Source: Lysinibacillus fusiformis (lineage in GTDB: Bacteria > Bacillota > Bacilli > Bacillales_A > Planococcaceae). From it: 64,000 bases of DNA. Within the stretch, counting starts at the first letter, position 1, and each line of letters begins with the position of its first letter. The position numbers were made by a program, and so were the translations under genes. Location of the stretch: contig NZ_PDFK01000004.1 in the NCBI RefSeq assembly GCF_002845985.1, forward strand, positions 124,001 through 188,000, in the 5' to 3' direction. The notes beneath the pieces are model-generated. The model searched no databases. It was not told the origin of the DNA and saw nothing but the letters and a program-made list of their open reading frames with translations. Below are positions 44,540 to 52,653 of this stretch, piece after piece.

Positions 44540-44764
44540 TTATTCTGTTGCTACATCAAATTCTGTTACTTGGCGATCTACCATGCGTGCACCCTTGATG
44601 GAAGATAAAGCACCAGTCTGACCAGCAAAGACATTTTTAGCAAGGATCGTTGTCATAGCCTGCTGAATTTCAGCCGCTGTGATATGCGGCTTTGGTGCAT
44701 CAATTGTAAGTGTTGTCGTTTTCCCATCAGTCGTTGCAAAGAGTAACTCTAAAACTTGTGTCAT
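44540..44764 (-). CDS. DUF2922 family protein
   Basis: A 74-aa protein (MTQVLELLFATTDGKTTTLT, AAEIQQAMTTILAKNVF) that fits DUF2922. The ATG at 44764 follows AAGGAGG; the open frame upstream only crosses the DUF1659 gene. It lies 13 bases after the DUF1659 stop, so the two are cotranscribed. Function unknown. Confidence 0.8.
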   Translation of the reverse strand: MTQVLELLFATTDGKTTTLTIDAPKPHITAAEIQQAMTTILAKNVFAGQTGALSSIKGARMVDRQVTEFDVATE

Positions 44765-44777
44765 GTTTGATTCCTCC

Positions 44778-44993
44778 TTAAGATAACTCGTTTGTTTCTT
44801 GCTTGACAATACTAGCCAATGTCTGTGATGAAAGACTAGCAATGACGTGTGCAACCGCTACTAAGTCGCCCTCATTATGCGAGGGGCTAATATTTCGATA
44901 TGATTTTGTGATGAATATTGGTTCATTTTGTTCATCATAGCCCGTCACATACTTAAGACGCAGTGTTGCATTTAAAAAGTGAACGTCTACCAT
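44778..44993 (-). CDS. DUF1659 family protein
   Basis: A 71-aa protein (LNATLRLKYVTGYDEQNEPI, KSYRNISPS, then a helix VAVAHVIASLSSQTLASI) that fits DUF1659. GGGAGGTGAG precedes the ATG. First gene of the DUF1659-DUF2922-YvrJ set. Function unknown. Confidence 0.8.
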   Translation of the reverse strand: MVDVHFLNATLRLKYVTGYDEQNEPIFITKSYRNISPSHNEGDLVAVAHVIASLSSQTLASIVKQETNELS

Positions 44994-45115
44994 CGAGTCT
45001 CACCTCCCTTCTGCACACTATATAATGGCGAATTGCTAAAAAAGGGACATTATAGGATGAATTTTTTTTCGGAAGCTCTTATAATAGAATGAGAGAAGGC
45101 AAAGAGGTGAACGAT

Positions 45116-45544
45116 TTGTTACAAGGTTGGTTTTTATGGTTTATTTTATTTTGGGTTGTCGTCCTCATTTCATTGATGGCTATTGGCGGATTCTTCATGT
45201 TCCGAAAATTTTTAAAGGCACTCCCTAAACAAGATGGAAAATCAGATTTAGATTGGCAAGAATATTATTTAGATAGAACGATTCACTTATGGGGACAAGC
45301 TGAAAAAGACTTACTCTATGAGCTAGTAAGCCCTGTACCTGAGCTCTTTAGACAAGTAGCAAAGGAAAAAATTGCAGGAAAAATTGGCGAGCTCGCATTA
45401 GAAGAAAAAGCTGCTGCCATCAATAATGACCTTATTATTCGTGGATATATCCAGGCCACACCAAAACGCGATCACAAATTTTTACGCAAAAAATTAGAAC
45501 AAATGCACATTGACATCGCCCCCTACGAACATTTATTTGATTAA
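45116..45544 (+). CDS. yneK: DUF2621 membrane protein, YneK-like
   Basis: About 142 aa with an N-terminal helix (GWFLWFILFWVVVLISLMAIGGFFMF) and a cytoplasmic charged domain that includes DLDWQEYYLDRT and IIRGYIQATPKRDHKFLRKK. I prefer the TTG at 45116 since AGAGGTG lies just upstream; an ATG at 45089 is the alternative. B. subtilis yneK lies next to ccdC, and here ccdC is the next gene once the repeat array and IS200 copy are ignored, which supports the call. Confidence 0.7.
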   Translation: MLQGWFLWFILFWVVVLISLMAIGGFFMFRKFLKALPKQDGKSDLDWQEYYLDRTIHLWGQAEKDLLYELVSPVPELFRQVAKEKIAGKIGELALEEKAAAINNDLIIRGYIQATPKRDHKFLRKKLEQMHIDIAPYEHLFD

Positions 45545-45580
45545 AAAAACGCTGCACGAAGCTATGTGCAGCGTTTTTTC
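45545..45580 (+). terminator. Intrinsic terminator of the YneK-like gene
   Basis: Arms AAAACGCTGCAC and GTGCAGCGTTTT followed by TTC, directly after the stop codon. Confidence 0.8.
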
Positions 45581-45605
45581 TTATTTATAATGTGGGTGTT
45601 CGTGG

Positions 45606-45907
45606 CTATCCGCTGCTTTTGAAAGGCTATCCTTCGCTTTTGAGCTTCTATCCACGCTCTAGGTTCTATCCTCTTCTTTCGCAAAGCTATCCTTCGTTTT
45701 CCTCATTCTATCCGCTACTTTTGCTGTTTTATCCACCACTTCTGAGCTTCTATCCACGCTCTAGGTTCTATCCTCTTCTTTCGCAAAGCTATCCTTCGCT
45801 TTCCTCATTCTATCCGCTACTTTTGCTGTTTTATCCACCACTTCTGAGCTTCTATCCACGCTTCAAAATTCTATCCTCTTCTTTTAAGCTTCTATCCACA
45901 CTTTTGC
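45606..45907. repeat. Second 18-21-bp tandem repeat array with a 102-bp higher-order repeat
   Basis: Fifteen units begin CTATCC or TTATCC, most 21 bases long with some of 18-20, and share the CTATCC-NNNN-CTTTTG core with the array at 8125-8403. Five units (18+21+21+21+21 bases) form a block at 45648-45749 that is repeated at 45750-45851 with one base changed, so recent duplication is clear. The plus strand is open in one frame but has no start signal or sensible protein. Confidence 0.9.
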
Positions 45908-45909
45908 TG

Positions 45910-46645
45910 TTCAAGCACAATCAGAACCACCAGTATAACTGGTGGTTTGCTCTGCGCGTGAAACGCTGGGGTACTGGCCCATGTCTAAAGACATTCTGAA
46001 TGGTCTGCCAACCGCACTCCGTTTTCACACAAACCGCTAAAGCGGCTTACTTATTTTTTCTTTCTCTTGATTTCTTCTCCTGTGAATGGGTCAATGAATT
46101 CTTTCATCGTCATTTGATCTTGCAGGATATCTTCTTGTAATTGATTTTTTATATACTCTTGTATCTTTTTCTTATTTCGGCCGACTGTGTCCACATAGTA
46201 TCCTCGACACCAGAATTGACGATTACCGTATTTATACTTTAAATTTGCATGTCGGTCGAAAATCATTAGACTACTCTTCCCTTTTAAATAACCCATGAAC
46301 GCAGATACACTCAATTTCGGAGGAATACTTACCAACATATGAATATGGTCAGGACAGGCTGTTGCCTCTATGATTTCTACATCTTTTCTTTCACATAATT
46401 GGCGCAATATTCTTCCAACATCTGCTTTAATTTGACCATAAATAATCTGCCTTCTATACTTTGGCGCAAAGACGATATGATACTTACAATTCCACGTTGT
46501 ATGTGCTAAACTTTTATTATCCATTTATGGTGGCTCCTTTCGTACGAAGTCGGTTGACTAGACCTGACTTTATTGTACGTTTGGAGTTTTTTTATTGTCC
46601 ATAGCTAAAAGCTTTCCGGAACCCCCTGCATAGCAGGGGGTTTTC
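45910..46645 (-). mobile_element. IS200/IS605-family element with tnpA only
   Basis: The tnpA gene is flanked by subterminal hairpins typical of this family: AACCACCAG/CTGGTGGTT near 45922-45945 and AACCCCCTGC/GCAGGGGGTT near 46620-46643. These elements have no inverted repeats and move as single strands, so the exact ends are estimates. It lies directly at the right end of the repeat array. Confidence 0.6.
46051..46524 (-). CDS. tnpA: IS200/IS605 TnpA (Y1 HUH transposase)
   Basis: A 157-aa single-strand DNA transposase. It has the start CKYHIVFAPKYRRQ, the HUH metal motif in CPDHIHMLVSIPP and the catalytic Tyr in KIQEYIKNQ. Length and motifs are complete. No tnpB accompanies it. Codons and ribosome binding site (AAAGGAG upstream) are normal. 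Confidence 0.88.
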   Translation of the reverse strand: MDNKSLAHTTWNCKYHIVFAPKYRRQIIYGQIKADVGRILRQLCERKDVEIIEATACPDHIHMLVSIPPKLSVSAFMGYLKGKSSLMIFDRHANLKYKYGNRQFWCRGYYVDTVGRNKKKIQEYIKNQLQEDILQDQMTMKEFIDPFTGEEIKRKKK

Positions 46646-46654
46646 AAAGCACAC

Positions 46655-46690
46655 AAAAAAACTACACTAGCTTCTGCACTAGTGTAGTTT
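46655..46690 (-). terminator. Terminator overlapping the ccdC end
   Basis: Arms AACTACACTAG and CTAGTGTAGTT with a short loop are followed by TTTTTTTGTG on the minus strand. The ccdC stop at 46679 lies inside the stem-loop. Confidence 0.75.
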
Positions 46691-47173
46691 TGGGATTGTT
46701 TTTTTGACTCTTTTAAACTGGATCAGCATAGCGATTCGCCAAGGTAATAGCATGGCGAAGGCTAGTATCCAGAACATACCTGCTAATTCACCGACATCGA
46801 TGGAACTACTTAAAATCATTTTCGCTACGACTCGGAATATTAACAGACCGAATAAAATAAAAACGAAGGCTTTGGAACGTTTTAAATAGATGTCTCGTCC
46901 CTTTACTTCAAATTTCGAAGTAGCAATTAAGATTGTCGAGAACAACATGCCCACCGCGGCTGCTTCTAAAATTTGCATGGCTGGCACGCGGAATTGCTCA
47001 AATAAAAACATGAGTGCACCAGAAGACATGGCAATTGGTGGGATAATAATTTTCTTCTCATTTGTCGGCTTTTTGGAAGCTCTCATTCGTATGATCATCA
47101 CAAAGCCGCCCATAAGAATGGCCATGATAGTTGACCCTATAACATAATAGTGAGAAGGGATACTGCTCAACAT
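46679..47173 (-). CDS. ccdC: CcdC-family membrane protein
   Basis: A 164-aa protein with about five helices (IGSTIMAILMGGFVMIIRM, AAAVGMLFSTILIA, AFVFILFGLLIFRVV) that fits the CcdC family (DUF1453). TAGAGGAGG precedes the ATG. In B. subtilis it lies in the ccdA operon; its exact role in cytochrome c maturation is not settled. Last gene of a ccdA-ccdB-ccdC set. Confidence 0.8.
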   Translation of the reverse strand: MLSSIPSHYYVIGSTIMAILMGGFVMIIRMRASKKPTNEKKIIIPPIAMSSGALMFLFEQFRVPAMQILEAAAVGMLFSTILIATSKFEVKGRDIYLKRSKAFVFILFGLLIFRVVAKMILSSSIDVGELAGMFWILAFAMLLPWRIAMLIQFKRVKKTIPKLH

Positions 47174-47196
47174 AAAAATCCTCCTCTAATGTCTAA

Positions 47197-47565
47197 TTAG
47201 CAATTTTGACCAAGTAATTGATCGGCGACAGCCTTTAATCTTTCTGGCTCGAAAGGTTTTGTGATAAAATCCTTGGCGCCGCTTTCAATCGCTTCTACGA
47301 TTAATTTTTGCTGACCTAATGCTGTCACCATAATAATTTTTGCATTTGGAAATTCTGGGACGATTTTTTTTACTGCCGCAATACCGGTCATAACGGGCAT
47401 CGTTACATCCATTGTGACTAAATCTGGTTGTAAATCACGATACATCGCCACAGCTTCTTTGCCATTTGCTGCTTTACCGACTACCTCATAACCCCATTCT
47501 GAAAACATATTACTGATTGCAACACGCATGAATAGCGTATCATCCACTACTAAAACTGTAGGCAC
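47197..47565 (-). CDS. ccdB: Stand-alone CheY-like response regulator, CcdB/YneI type
   Basis: A 122-aa receiver domain without output domain. It has the acidic pair VVDDTLFMR, the phospho-acceptor Asp in LVTMDVTMPVMTG, the Thr in IMVTALG and the Lys in DFITKPFEPERL. It lies between ccdA and ccdC, as in B. subtilis (YneI). No histidine kinase is nearby, so its partner is unknown. GGAGGGAG lies upstream of the ATG. Confidence 0.85.
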   Translation of the reverse strand: MPTVLVVDDTLFMRVAISNMFSEWGYEVVGKAANGKEAVAMYRDLQPDLVTMDVTMPVMTGIAAVKKIVPEFPNAKIIMVTALGQQKLIVEAIESGAKDFITKPFEPERLKAVADQLLGQNC

Positions 47566-47616
47566 ATGTTCATCTCCCTCCGCGTTAAAGTTCGGTATGC
47601 CTTTTAGTTTAACAAA

Positions 47617-48327
47617 TTAAAAGCCTGTAAATCCACCGAAAATAGGCTGTAAAACGCGGGTAATATACGTTAAGCCGTCAAAGAATAATAAAATCCCCAC
47701 GGCAATCATGACATAACCACCGATTTTCACAATTTTTTGGCTGTGTGTACGAATCCATGTCATACGTGAAATAAAGAAAGATAGCACGAAGAATGGAATC
47801 GCAAATCCTAAATAATACGCAAGCATATAGCTAAAGCCCGCACCAGGATTTGTACTAGCTAACATAATAATAGACGCAAGGATTGGTCCCGTACATGGTG
47901 TCCAACCTGCCGCAAAGGCAATACCAATTAAGACAGATCCAAAATAGCCAGACGGTCTATTTTTAAATTGGAACTTTCGATCCTTCATTAAGAAGTCTAC
48001 TTGCAATAATCCGACAATCATTAAACCGAATACTACAATTAAAATAGCGCCAACCTGTCGTAATAAAGTTTGATAATTTAGGAAAAACTCCGCCGCAAAT
48101 GAAGCGCTTAGTCCAATAATGATAAAGATAATTGAAAATCCTAGTAAAAAGAATAATGTGTGGAAAATGGCACGTTTTTGAAGCATGCCTTTTTCTGATT
48201 TTAGCTCATCTAGTGTCATACCCGTTATGTACGATAAAAATGCTGGATATAGTGGAAGAGTACATGGTGAAATAAAACTTAAAAACCCTGCACCAAAAGC
48301 TAAAAATACGTTAATATCAGATCCCAT
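47617..48327 (-). CDS. ccdA: CcdA thiol-disulfide membrane transporter
   Basis: A 236-aa membrane protein with six helices. The two redox Cys lie in SFISPCTLPLYPAF and AAGWTPCTGPILAS, the pair that carries electrons from cytoplasmic thioredoxin across the membrane for cytochrome c maturation and endospore formation. AGGAGCG precedes the ATG. First gene of ccdA-ccdB-ccdC. Confidence 0.9.
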   Translation of the reverse strand: MGSDINVFLAFGAGFLSFISPCTLPLYPAFLSYITGMTLDELKSEKGMLQKRAIFHTLFFLLGFSIIFIIIGLSASFAAEFFLNYQTLLRQVGAILIVVFGLMIVGLLQVDFLMKDRKFQFKNRPSGYFGSVLIGIAFAAGWTPCTGPILASIIMLASTNPGAGFSYMLAYYLGFAIPFFVLSFFISRMTWIRTHSQKIVKIGGYVMIAVGILLFFDGLTYITRVLQPIFGGFTGF

Positions 48328-48826
48328 ATTTTTTAATCGCTCCTTACAGTTACTGCATTCATCGTACCAAAAAAAAGGCTAAAAAGCGTCCTTTCTGTTT
48401 GTGAACGTTTCATGGCAAAATAATGAGGTTTTTAAGAAGTTCCATCAAGCTCCTTCTGCATTATGCCCTCCTCTTGATTTTCTGTCAACATAATCCGTCA
48501 TTCTTCTACCCTATTATAGAAGTTATCGCTCACTCCTTTCCTCTAGCCTTGACATTGTCGATTGCTTGCCGTTATTGTTGAAAGAGGCTTTAGTAGTGAA
48601 ACCCTCTTAATTATTGTAAGAAACTATTCAGACGAACAGATTCATCATAACACCAATTCATCAGATGACCATATTATAAGGTAACATTAACAATATTATT
48701 ATCTTACATTTCGACAAGAATCCCCTACTCCACAAAGTGTTCATGTTAACCATGAGTATATGACTACTTTTCATGTATAATATTGATAACCGATGTGCAA
48801 TGGATCGAAAAAAAGAGGTGTAGCCC
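48328..48826. other. Intergenic region between ccdA and lutR
   Basis: About 500 AT-rich bases between divergent genes. I find the LutR-type site at 48658, a TATAAT near 48776 that may serve lutR, and short inverted repeats, but no open reading frame with a ribosome binding site. It should also hold the ccdA promoter near 48350-48450. Confidence 0.5.
48658..48671 (+). promoter_or_regulatory. LutR-type operator candidate upstream of lutR
   Basis: TCATCAGATGACCA, with the palindrome TCATC-A-GATGA. The same 14-mer with one change recurs at 49660 before lutA. Two copies flanking the regulator gene fit a GntR-family repressor site and autoregulation. Confidence 0.5.
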
Positions 48827-49555
48827 TTGAAATTAAGAAAAATTAAACCAAAAAAGATTTATGAAGAAGTATCCGAAATCCTGCATGAAAAAATCAGGGC
48901 TGGTGTCCTAAAACCAGGCGATCGACTGGACTCTGTAGAACAGCTTGCCGAACAATTACAAGTGAGTCGATCCGCCGTTCGAGAAGCGCTCTCTGCATTA
49001 AAAGCTATGGGGTTAATTGAAATCAAGCAAGGCTCTGGAACTTTTGTCAAAAGTGTACCAGCCAAGCAACTTGATTTTCCTTTATCCACTGCCATGTTAA
49101 CAAATAAACAGGATATTGCACATTTATTAGAGGTGCGTAAAATAATTGAAGTAGGAGCAGCAGCAAGTGCAGCAATCCATCGTTCAGAACAGGATGTACA
49201 AGCGATGTTACAAATTTTAGAGAACATGAAGCAAGCACATGGGGATGGTGAACTCGGTGAAAAAGTAGATTATCAATTCCATGCAGCTATTTCCACTGCC
49301 TCACAAAACCCTCTACTCGCTACAATCTTAGATCAAATTTCTGGCCTAATGATAGACACGATGAAAGAAACGCGACGAATATGGTTGTACTCCCAGAAAA
49401 CAACGAGCGAACAATTATATGACGAACATATGCAAATCTTCCTCGCAATTAAACAACAAAATGAGGAGCTAGCCAAACATGCCATGGCGTCTCATTTAAG
49501 CAATGTTGAAAAAGTGCTCTTACAATATTTTGAAACAACTGAGTCTCAATCATAG
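48827..49555 (+). CDS. lutR: LutR-like GntR/FadR regulator
   Basis: A 242-aa regulator. The winged HTH is at the N-terminus (IYEEVSEILHEKIRAGVLKP, LQVSRSAVREALSALKAMGL, EIKQGSGTFVK) and an all-helical FCD ligand domain follows from about residue 95, with metal-site type residues around QFHAAIS and HLSNVEK. TTG start with AGAGGTG upstream. In B. subtilis LutR represses lutABC; here it lies directly before lutABC with a terminator between. Confidence 0.85.
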   Translation: MKLRKIKPKKIYEEVSEILHEKIRAGVLKPGDRLDSVEQLAEQLQVSRSAVREALSALKAMGLIEIKQGSGTFVKSVPAKQLDFPLSTAMLTNKQDIAHLLEVRKIIEVGAAASAAIHRSEQDVQAMLQILENMKQAHGDGELGEKVDYQFHAAISTASQNPLLATILDQISGLMIDTMKETRRIWLYSQKTTSEQLYDEHMQIFLAIKQQNEELAKHAMASHLSNVEKVLLQYFETTESQS

Positions 49556-49558
49556 TAA

Positions 49559-49588
49559 ACTGCCTAGCACTCACTAGGTAGTTTTTTT
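49559..49588 (+). terminator. Intrinsic terminator of lutR
   Basis: Arms CTGCCTAG and CTAGGTAG followed by TTTTTTT, a few bases after the stop. Confidence 0.8.
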
Positions 49589-49602
49589 ATTTTCCGAAAA
49601 TT
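49588..49602 (+). promoter_or_regulatory. CodY box candidate upstream of lutA
   Basis: The plus strand reads TATTTTCCGAAAATT, 13 of 15 matches to AATTTTCWGAAAATT. It lies about 40 bases before a TATGAT -10 candidate (49639-49644), a position where CodY could repress or compete. Confidence 0.4.
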
Positions 49603-49659
49603 CATGAAAAATAGTTTTATTCTCTGTAAAATTTGTTGTATGATAAAATCACCGATAAG

Positions 49660-49673
49660 TCATCGGATGACCA
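49660..49673 (+). promoter_or_regulatory. LutR-type operator candidate upstream of lutA
   Basis: TCATCGGATGACCA, the same 14-mer as at 48658 with one base changed. It lies 15 bases downstream of a TATGAT -10 candidate, so a bound repressor would block the lutABC promoter. Confidence 0.55.
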
Positions 49674-49699
49674 GTTGTTTTTTAAAAGGAGCGATAAAG

Positions 49700-50416
49700 A
49701 TGAAAGTCACACTATTTGCCACTTGCCTAGTGGATTTGTTTCAAGGGGATGTAGGGAAAGCCGTTGTTGAGGTGTTAGAGAGACTTGGCTGTGAGATTGA
49801 TTTTCCAGAGGATCAAATTTGCTGTGGTCAGCCTGCCTACAATAGCGGCTATGTGAAGGAATCGAAAAATGCGATGAAAAAAATGATTACAGCCTTTGAG
49901 CATGCTGAATACGTCGTCTCCCCCTCAGGTTCTTGTGCTTATATGTTAAAAGAATATCCTGAGGTTTTTAAAGAAGACCTGATCTGGGCAACAAAGGCAC
50001 AAGCATTAGCAGATAAAACCTATGAATTTACAGAGTTTATTGTCAACGTTTTAAAGATAAACGATGTCGGAGCTCATTTAGAAGGCAAAGCTACTTATCA
50101 CACATCCTGTCATATGACACGATTGCTTGGTGTAACAGATGCACCTTTTCAATTATTAAAAAATGTCAAGGGCTTACACTATGTGGACCTCCCTGGCAAA
50201 GATCGATGCTGTGGGTTTGGTGGTACATTCTCAGTCAAAATGGGCAATATTTCTGGAGAAATGGTCAATGAAAAAGTACACAATGTGGAAGAAACAGGGG
50301 CAAATATTTTAATTGGGGCAGATGCTGGCTGTTTAATGAATATTGGTGGCCGCATTCACCGTCAAGGCAAGCCGATTAAAGTGATGCATATTGCAGAAGT
50401 CTTAAACTGCCGTTAA
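49700..50416 (+). CDS. lutA: L-lactate oxidation subunit LutA
   Basis: A 238-aa protein with two cysteine-rich CCG domains: [12 protein letters not shown] and SPSGSC in the first, [10 protein letters not shown] and [13 protein letters not shown] in the second. The ATG at 49700 has AAAGGAGCG upstream; the longer open frame before it crosses the operator. With LutB and LutC it oxidises L-lactate to pyruvate in the cytoplasm and passes electrons on through iron-sulfur centres. Confidence 0.9.
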   Translation: MKVTLFATCLVDLFQGDVGKAVVEVLERLGCEIDFPEDQICCGQPAYNSGYVKESKNAMKKMITAFEHAEYVVSPSGSCAYMLKEYPEVFKEDLIWATKAQALADKTYEFTEFIVNVLKINDVGAHLEGKATYHTSCHMTRLLGVTDAPFQLLKNVKGLHYVDLPGKDRCCGFGGTFSVKMGNISGEMVNEKVHNVEETGANILIGADAGCLMNIGGRIHRQGKPIKVMHIAEVLNCR

Positions 50417-50431
50417 GAGGGGGAAATTAGA

Positions 50432-51862
50432 ATGGCTATGAAAACAAGTGATGATCGCTTTCATCAACGTGTAACGAAAGAGCTGGAAAATCAATTTATG
50501 CGTCATGCTGTTTCGAGTGCCCAAGAACGTTTCCAAACACGCCGCCTTCAACAAACAAGAGAATTGGGACATTGGGAAGAATGGCGCTCGCATGGTGAGG
50601 AAATTCGCAAGCATGTTTTAGCTAATTTAGATTATTACCTCTATCAATTAAGTGAAAATGTTGCTAAAAGAGGTGGACATGTTTTCTTTGCCCAAACCGC
50701 ACAAGAAGCAACAGCGTACATTCAAAGTATTGCGAAACAAAAGAATGCGACAAAAATTGTGAAGTCAAAATCCATGGTGACAGAAGAAATTAACTTAAAC
50801 ACGGCTTTAGAGGCGCTTGGTTGTGAAGTGATTGAGACAGACTTAGGCGAATATATTTTGCAGGTCGCAGATCACGAGCCGCCATCCCATATTGTGGCGC
50901 CAGCCTTGCATAAAAATAAGGAACAAATTCGCGATGTTTTTAAAGAAAAACAAGGCTATCGTCAAACCGAGAAGCCTGAGGAGCTTGCTCTCTATGTGCG
51001 GGAAAAATTAAGACAGGAATATTTAACCGCAGATATCGGTATTACAGGCTGCAACTTTGCTATCGCAGAAAGTGGTTCGATTACACTCGTCACAAATGAG
51101 GGCAACGCGGATTTAGTAACAGCGCTGCCGAAAACGCAAATCACAGTCATGGGGATGGAAAGAATTGTTCCTACATTTGAAGATATGGAGGTCCTTGTTA
51201 GCTTACTAACTAGAAGTGCGGTTGGTCAAAAGCTAACAAGCTATATTACCACACTAACAGGGATTAAAGGCGAGGGCGAAACGGATGGACCTGAGGAATT
51301 CCATTTAGTCATAGTTGATAATGGGCGCTCTGCGATTTTAGGTGGCGAATTTCAACCTATTTTACAATGCATTCGCTGTGCTGCCTGTGTCAATGCTTGT
51401 CCAGTCTATCGACATGTTGGCGGGCATACGTATGGCTCTATCTATTCTGGTCCTGTTGGGGTTGTCCTGTCTCCGTTATTAGGAGGCTATGATGATTTTA
51501 AAGAACTGCCATACGCTTCTACATTGTGTGGTGCTTGCACGGATGCATGCCCTGTTAAAATTCCTTTACATCAGCTGATTCATCGACATCGTCAAGTTAT
51601 TGTAGAGAATGAAGGCAAAGCACCTGTGTCTGAAAAGCTTTTAATGAAGGCTTTCGGTTTAGGGGCTTCCTCCCCTACTCTCTATAAAATGGCAACAAAA
51701 ATAGCTGCTCCAGCTATGTCCCCTTTTACGAAGGACCATACCATTTCAAAGGGGCCAGGCCCATTAAAGGCTTGGACTGAAGCAAGGGATTTCCCAGCAC
51801 CAAATAAAGATAGTTTCCGAGATTGGATGAAGCAGCGTACAAAAGGAGGCAAGCATGAATGA
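50432..51862 (+). CDS. lutB: L-lactate oxidation iron-sulfur subunit LutB
   Basis: A 476-aa protein. A LUD domain (about 70-300) is followed by a ferredoxin-like domain with two 4Fe-4S motifs, [14 protein letters not shown] and [11 protein letters not shown]. The C-terminal DUF3390-type tail follows. It lies 15 bases after lutA with AGAGGGGG upstream. Confidence 0.9.
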   Translation: MAMKTSDDRFHQRVTKELENQFMRHAVSSAQERFQTRRLQQTRELGHWEEWRSHGEEIRKHVLANLDYYLYQLSENVAKRGGHVFFAQTAQEATAYIQSIAKQKNATKIVKSKSMVTEEINLNTALEALGCEVIETDLGEYILQVADHEPPSHIVAPALHKNKEQIRDVFKEKQGYRQTEKPEELALYVREKLRQEYLTADIGITGCNFAIAESGSITLVTNEGNADLVTALPKTQITVMGMERIVPTFEDMEVLVSLLTRSAVGQKLTSYITTLTGIKGEGETDGPEEFHLVIVDNGRSAILGGEFQPILQCIRCAACVNACPVYRHVGGHTYGSIYSGPVGVVLSPLLGGYDDFKELPYASTLCGACTDACPVKIPLHQLIHRHRQVIVENEGKAPVSEKLLMKAFGLGASSPTLYKMATKIAAPAMSPFTKDHTISKGPGPLKAWTEARDFPAPNKDSFRDWMKQRTKGGKHE

Positions 51863-52575
51863 CAAGTATGATTCAACACCGAGAGAGCTTTTTAGCTAAC
51901 ATTGCTAAACAGCTTGGCCGTTCTCCTAAAACAGAACTTCCACGCCCAACTTGGCAGTATCAGCCACAAGATCGTGTGCTCAAGGAGGGGACACAGGATG
52001 AATTAGTAGAGGTTTTAATCAAGCAATGTGCTAACATTCATACGGATATTAAAATATCTAGTACGTCCACACTTCCCCAGGATTTACAAGCTATTGTTGA
52101 CCATTATGGTGGTCAGTCCGTCATTACATGGAAGGACGAAAGATGGAAAGATTATGGACTATCTCCACTAATGACCGAACAATGGCCACAAGCCAATATC
52201 GAACTCTATGAATGGAATGCACAGCAACCTGAGGAAAATATTAGGCAAGCAGAAAAAGCAAATATTGGCATTACGATAAGTGAAATGACTTTGGCGGAAT
52301 CAGGAACTGCTGTGCTTTTTAGTAGTAAGAATCGAGGGAGAAGCGTTAGCTTTTTACCAGAAAAATCGATTATTTTAATCCCAAAAAGTACGATTGTCCC
52401 TCGTATGACACAAGCAGCACGTTGGATTAGCGAAAAAATCCGTCGTGGTGACAACATTCCTTCCTGCATTAACTTTATAACAGGTCCCAGCAACTCAGCA
52501 GATATTGAAATGATTCTCATCGTTGGTGTACATGGCCCTATTCAAGCTACTTATTTGGTTATTGAAGATCGTTGA
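51859..52575 (+). CDS. lutC: L-lactate oxidation subunit LutC
   Basis: A 238-aa LUD-domain protein ([54 protein letters not shown]). The ATG overlaps the lutB stop by 4 bases, with GGAGG nine bases upstream inside lutB. Third gene of the lactate-utilisation operon. Confidence 0.9.
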   Translation: MTSMIQHRESFLANIAKQLGRSPKTELPRPTWQYQPQDRVLKEGTQDELVEVLIKQCANIHTDIKISSTSTLPQDLQAIVDHYGGQSVITWKDERWKDYGLSPLMTEQWPQANIELYEWNAQQPEENIRQAEKANIGITISEMTLAESGTAVLFSSKNRGRSVSFLPEKSIILIPKSTIVPRMTQAARWISEKIRRGDNIPSCINFITGPSNSADIEMILIVGVHGPIQATYLVIEDR

Positions 52576-52587
52576 AATGGCTTCATC

Positions 52588-52641
52588 AAAAAACCCAAAC
52601 GATCTACAAAACGCTGAAGTGTTTTTGATCGTTTGGGTTTT
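52588..52641 (+). terminator. Terminator of lutABC, bidirectional
   Basis: Arms AAACCCAAACGATC and GATCGTTTGGGTTT form a perfect 14-bp stem with A- and T-rich flanks between converging genes. Confidence 0.8.
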
Positions 52642-52653
52642 CAATTCCTCGAG

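Noticed and set aside
45592-45999. A 135-codon frame with YPLL/FYP repeats
   Set aside because: It only translates the second tandem repeat array and has no start signal.
49604-49699. N-terminal extension of LutA
   Set aside because: It crosses the operator and promoter region; the ATG at 49700 has the ribosome binding site and the family's usual N-terminus.
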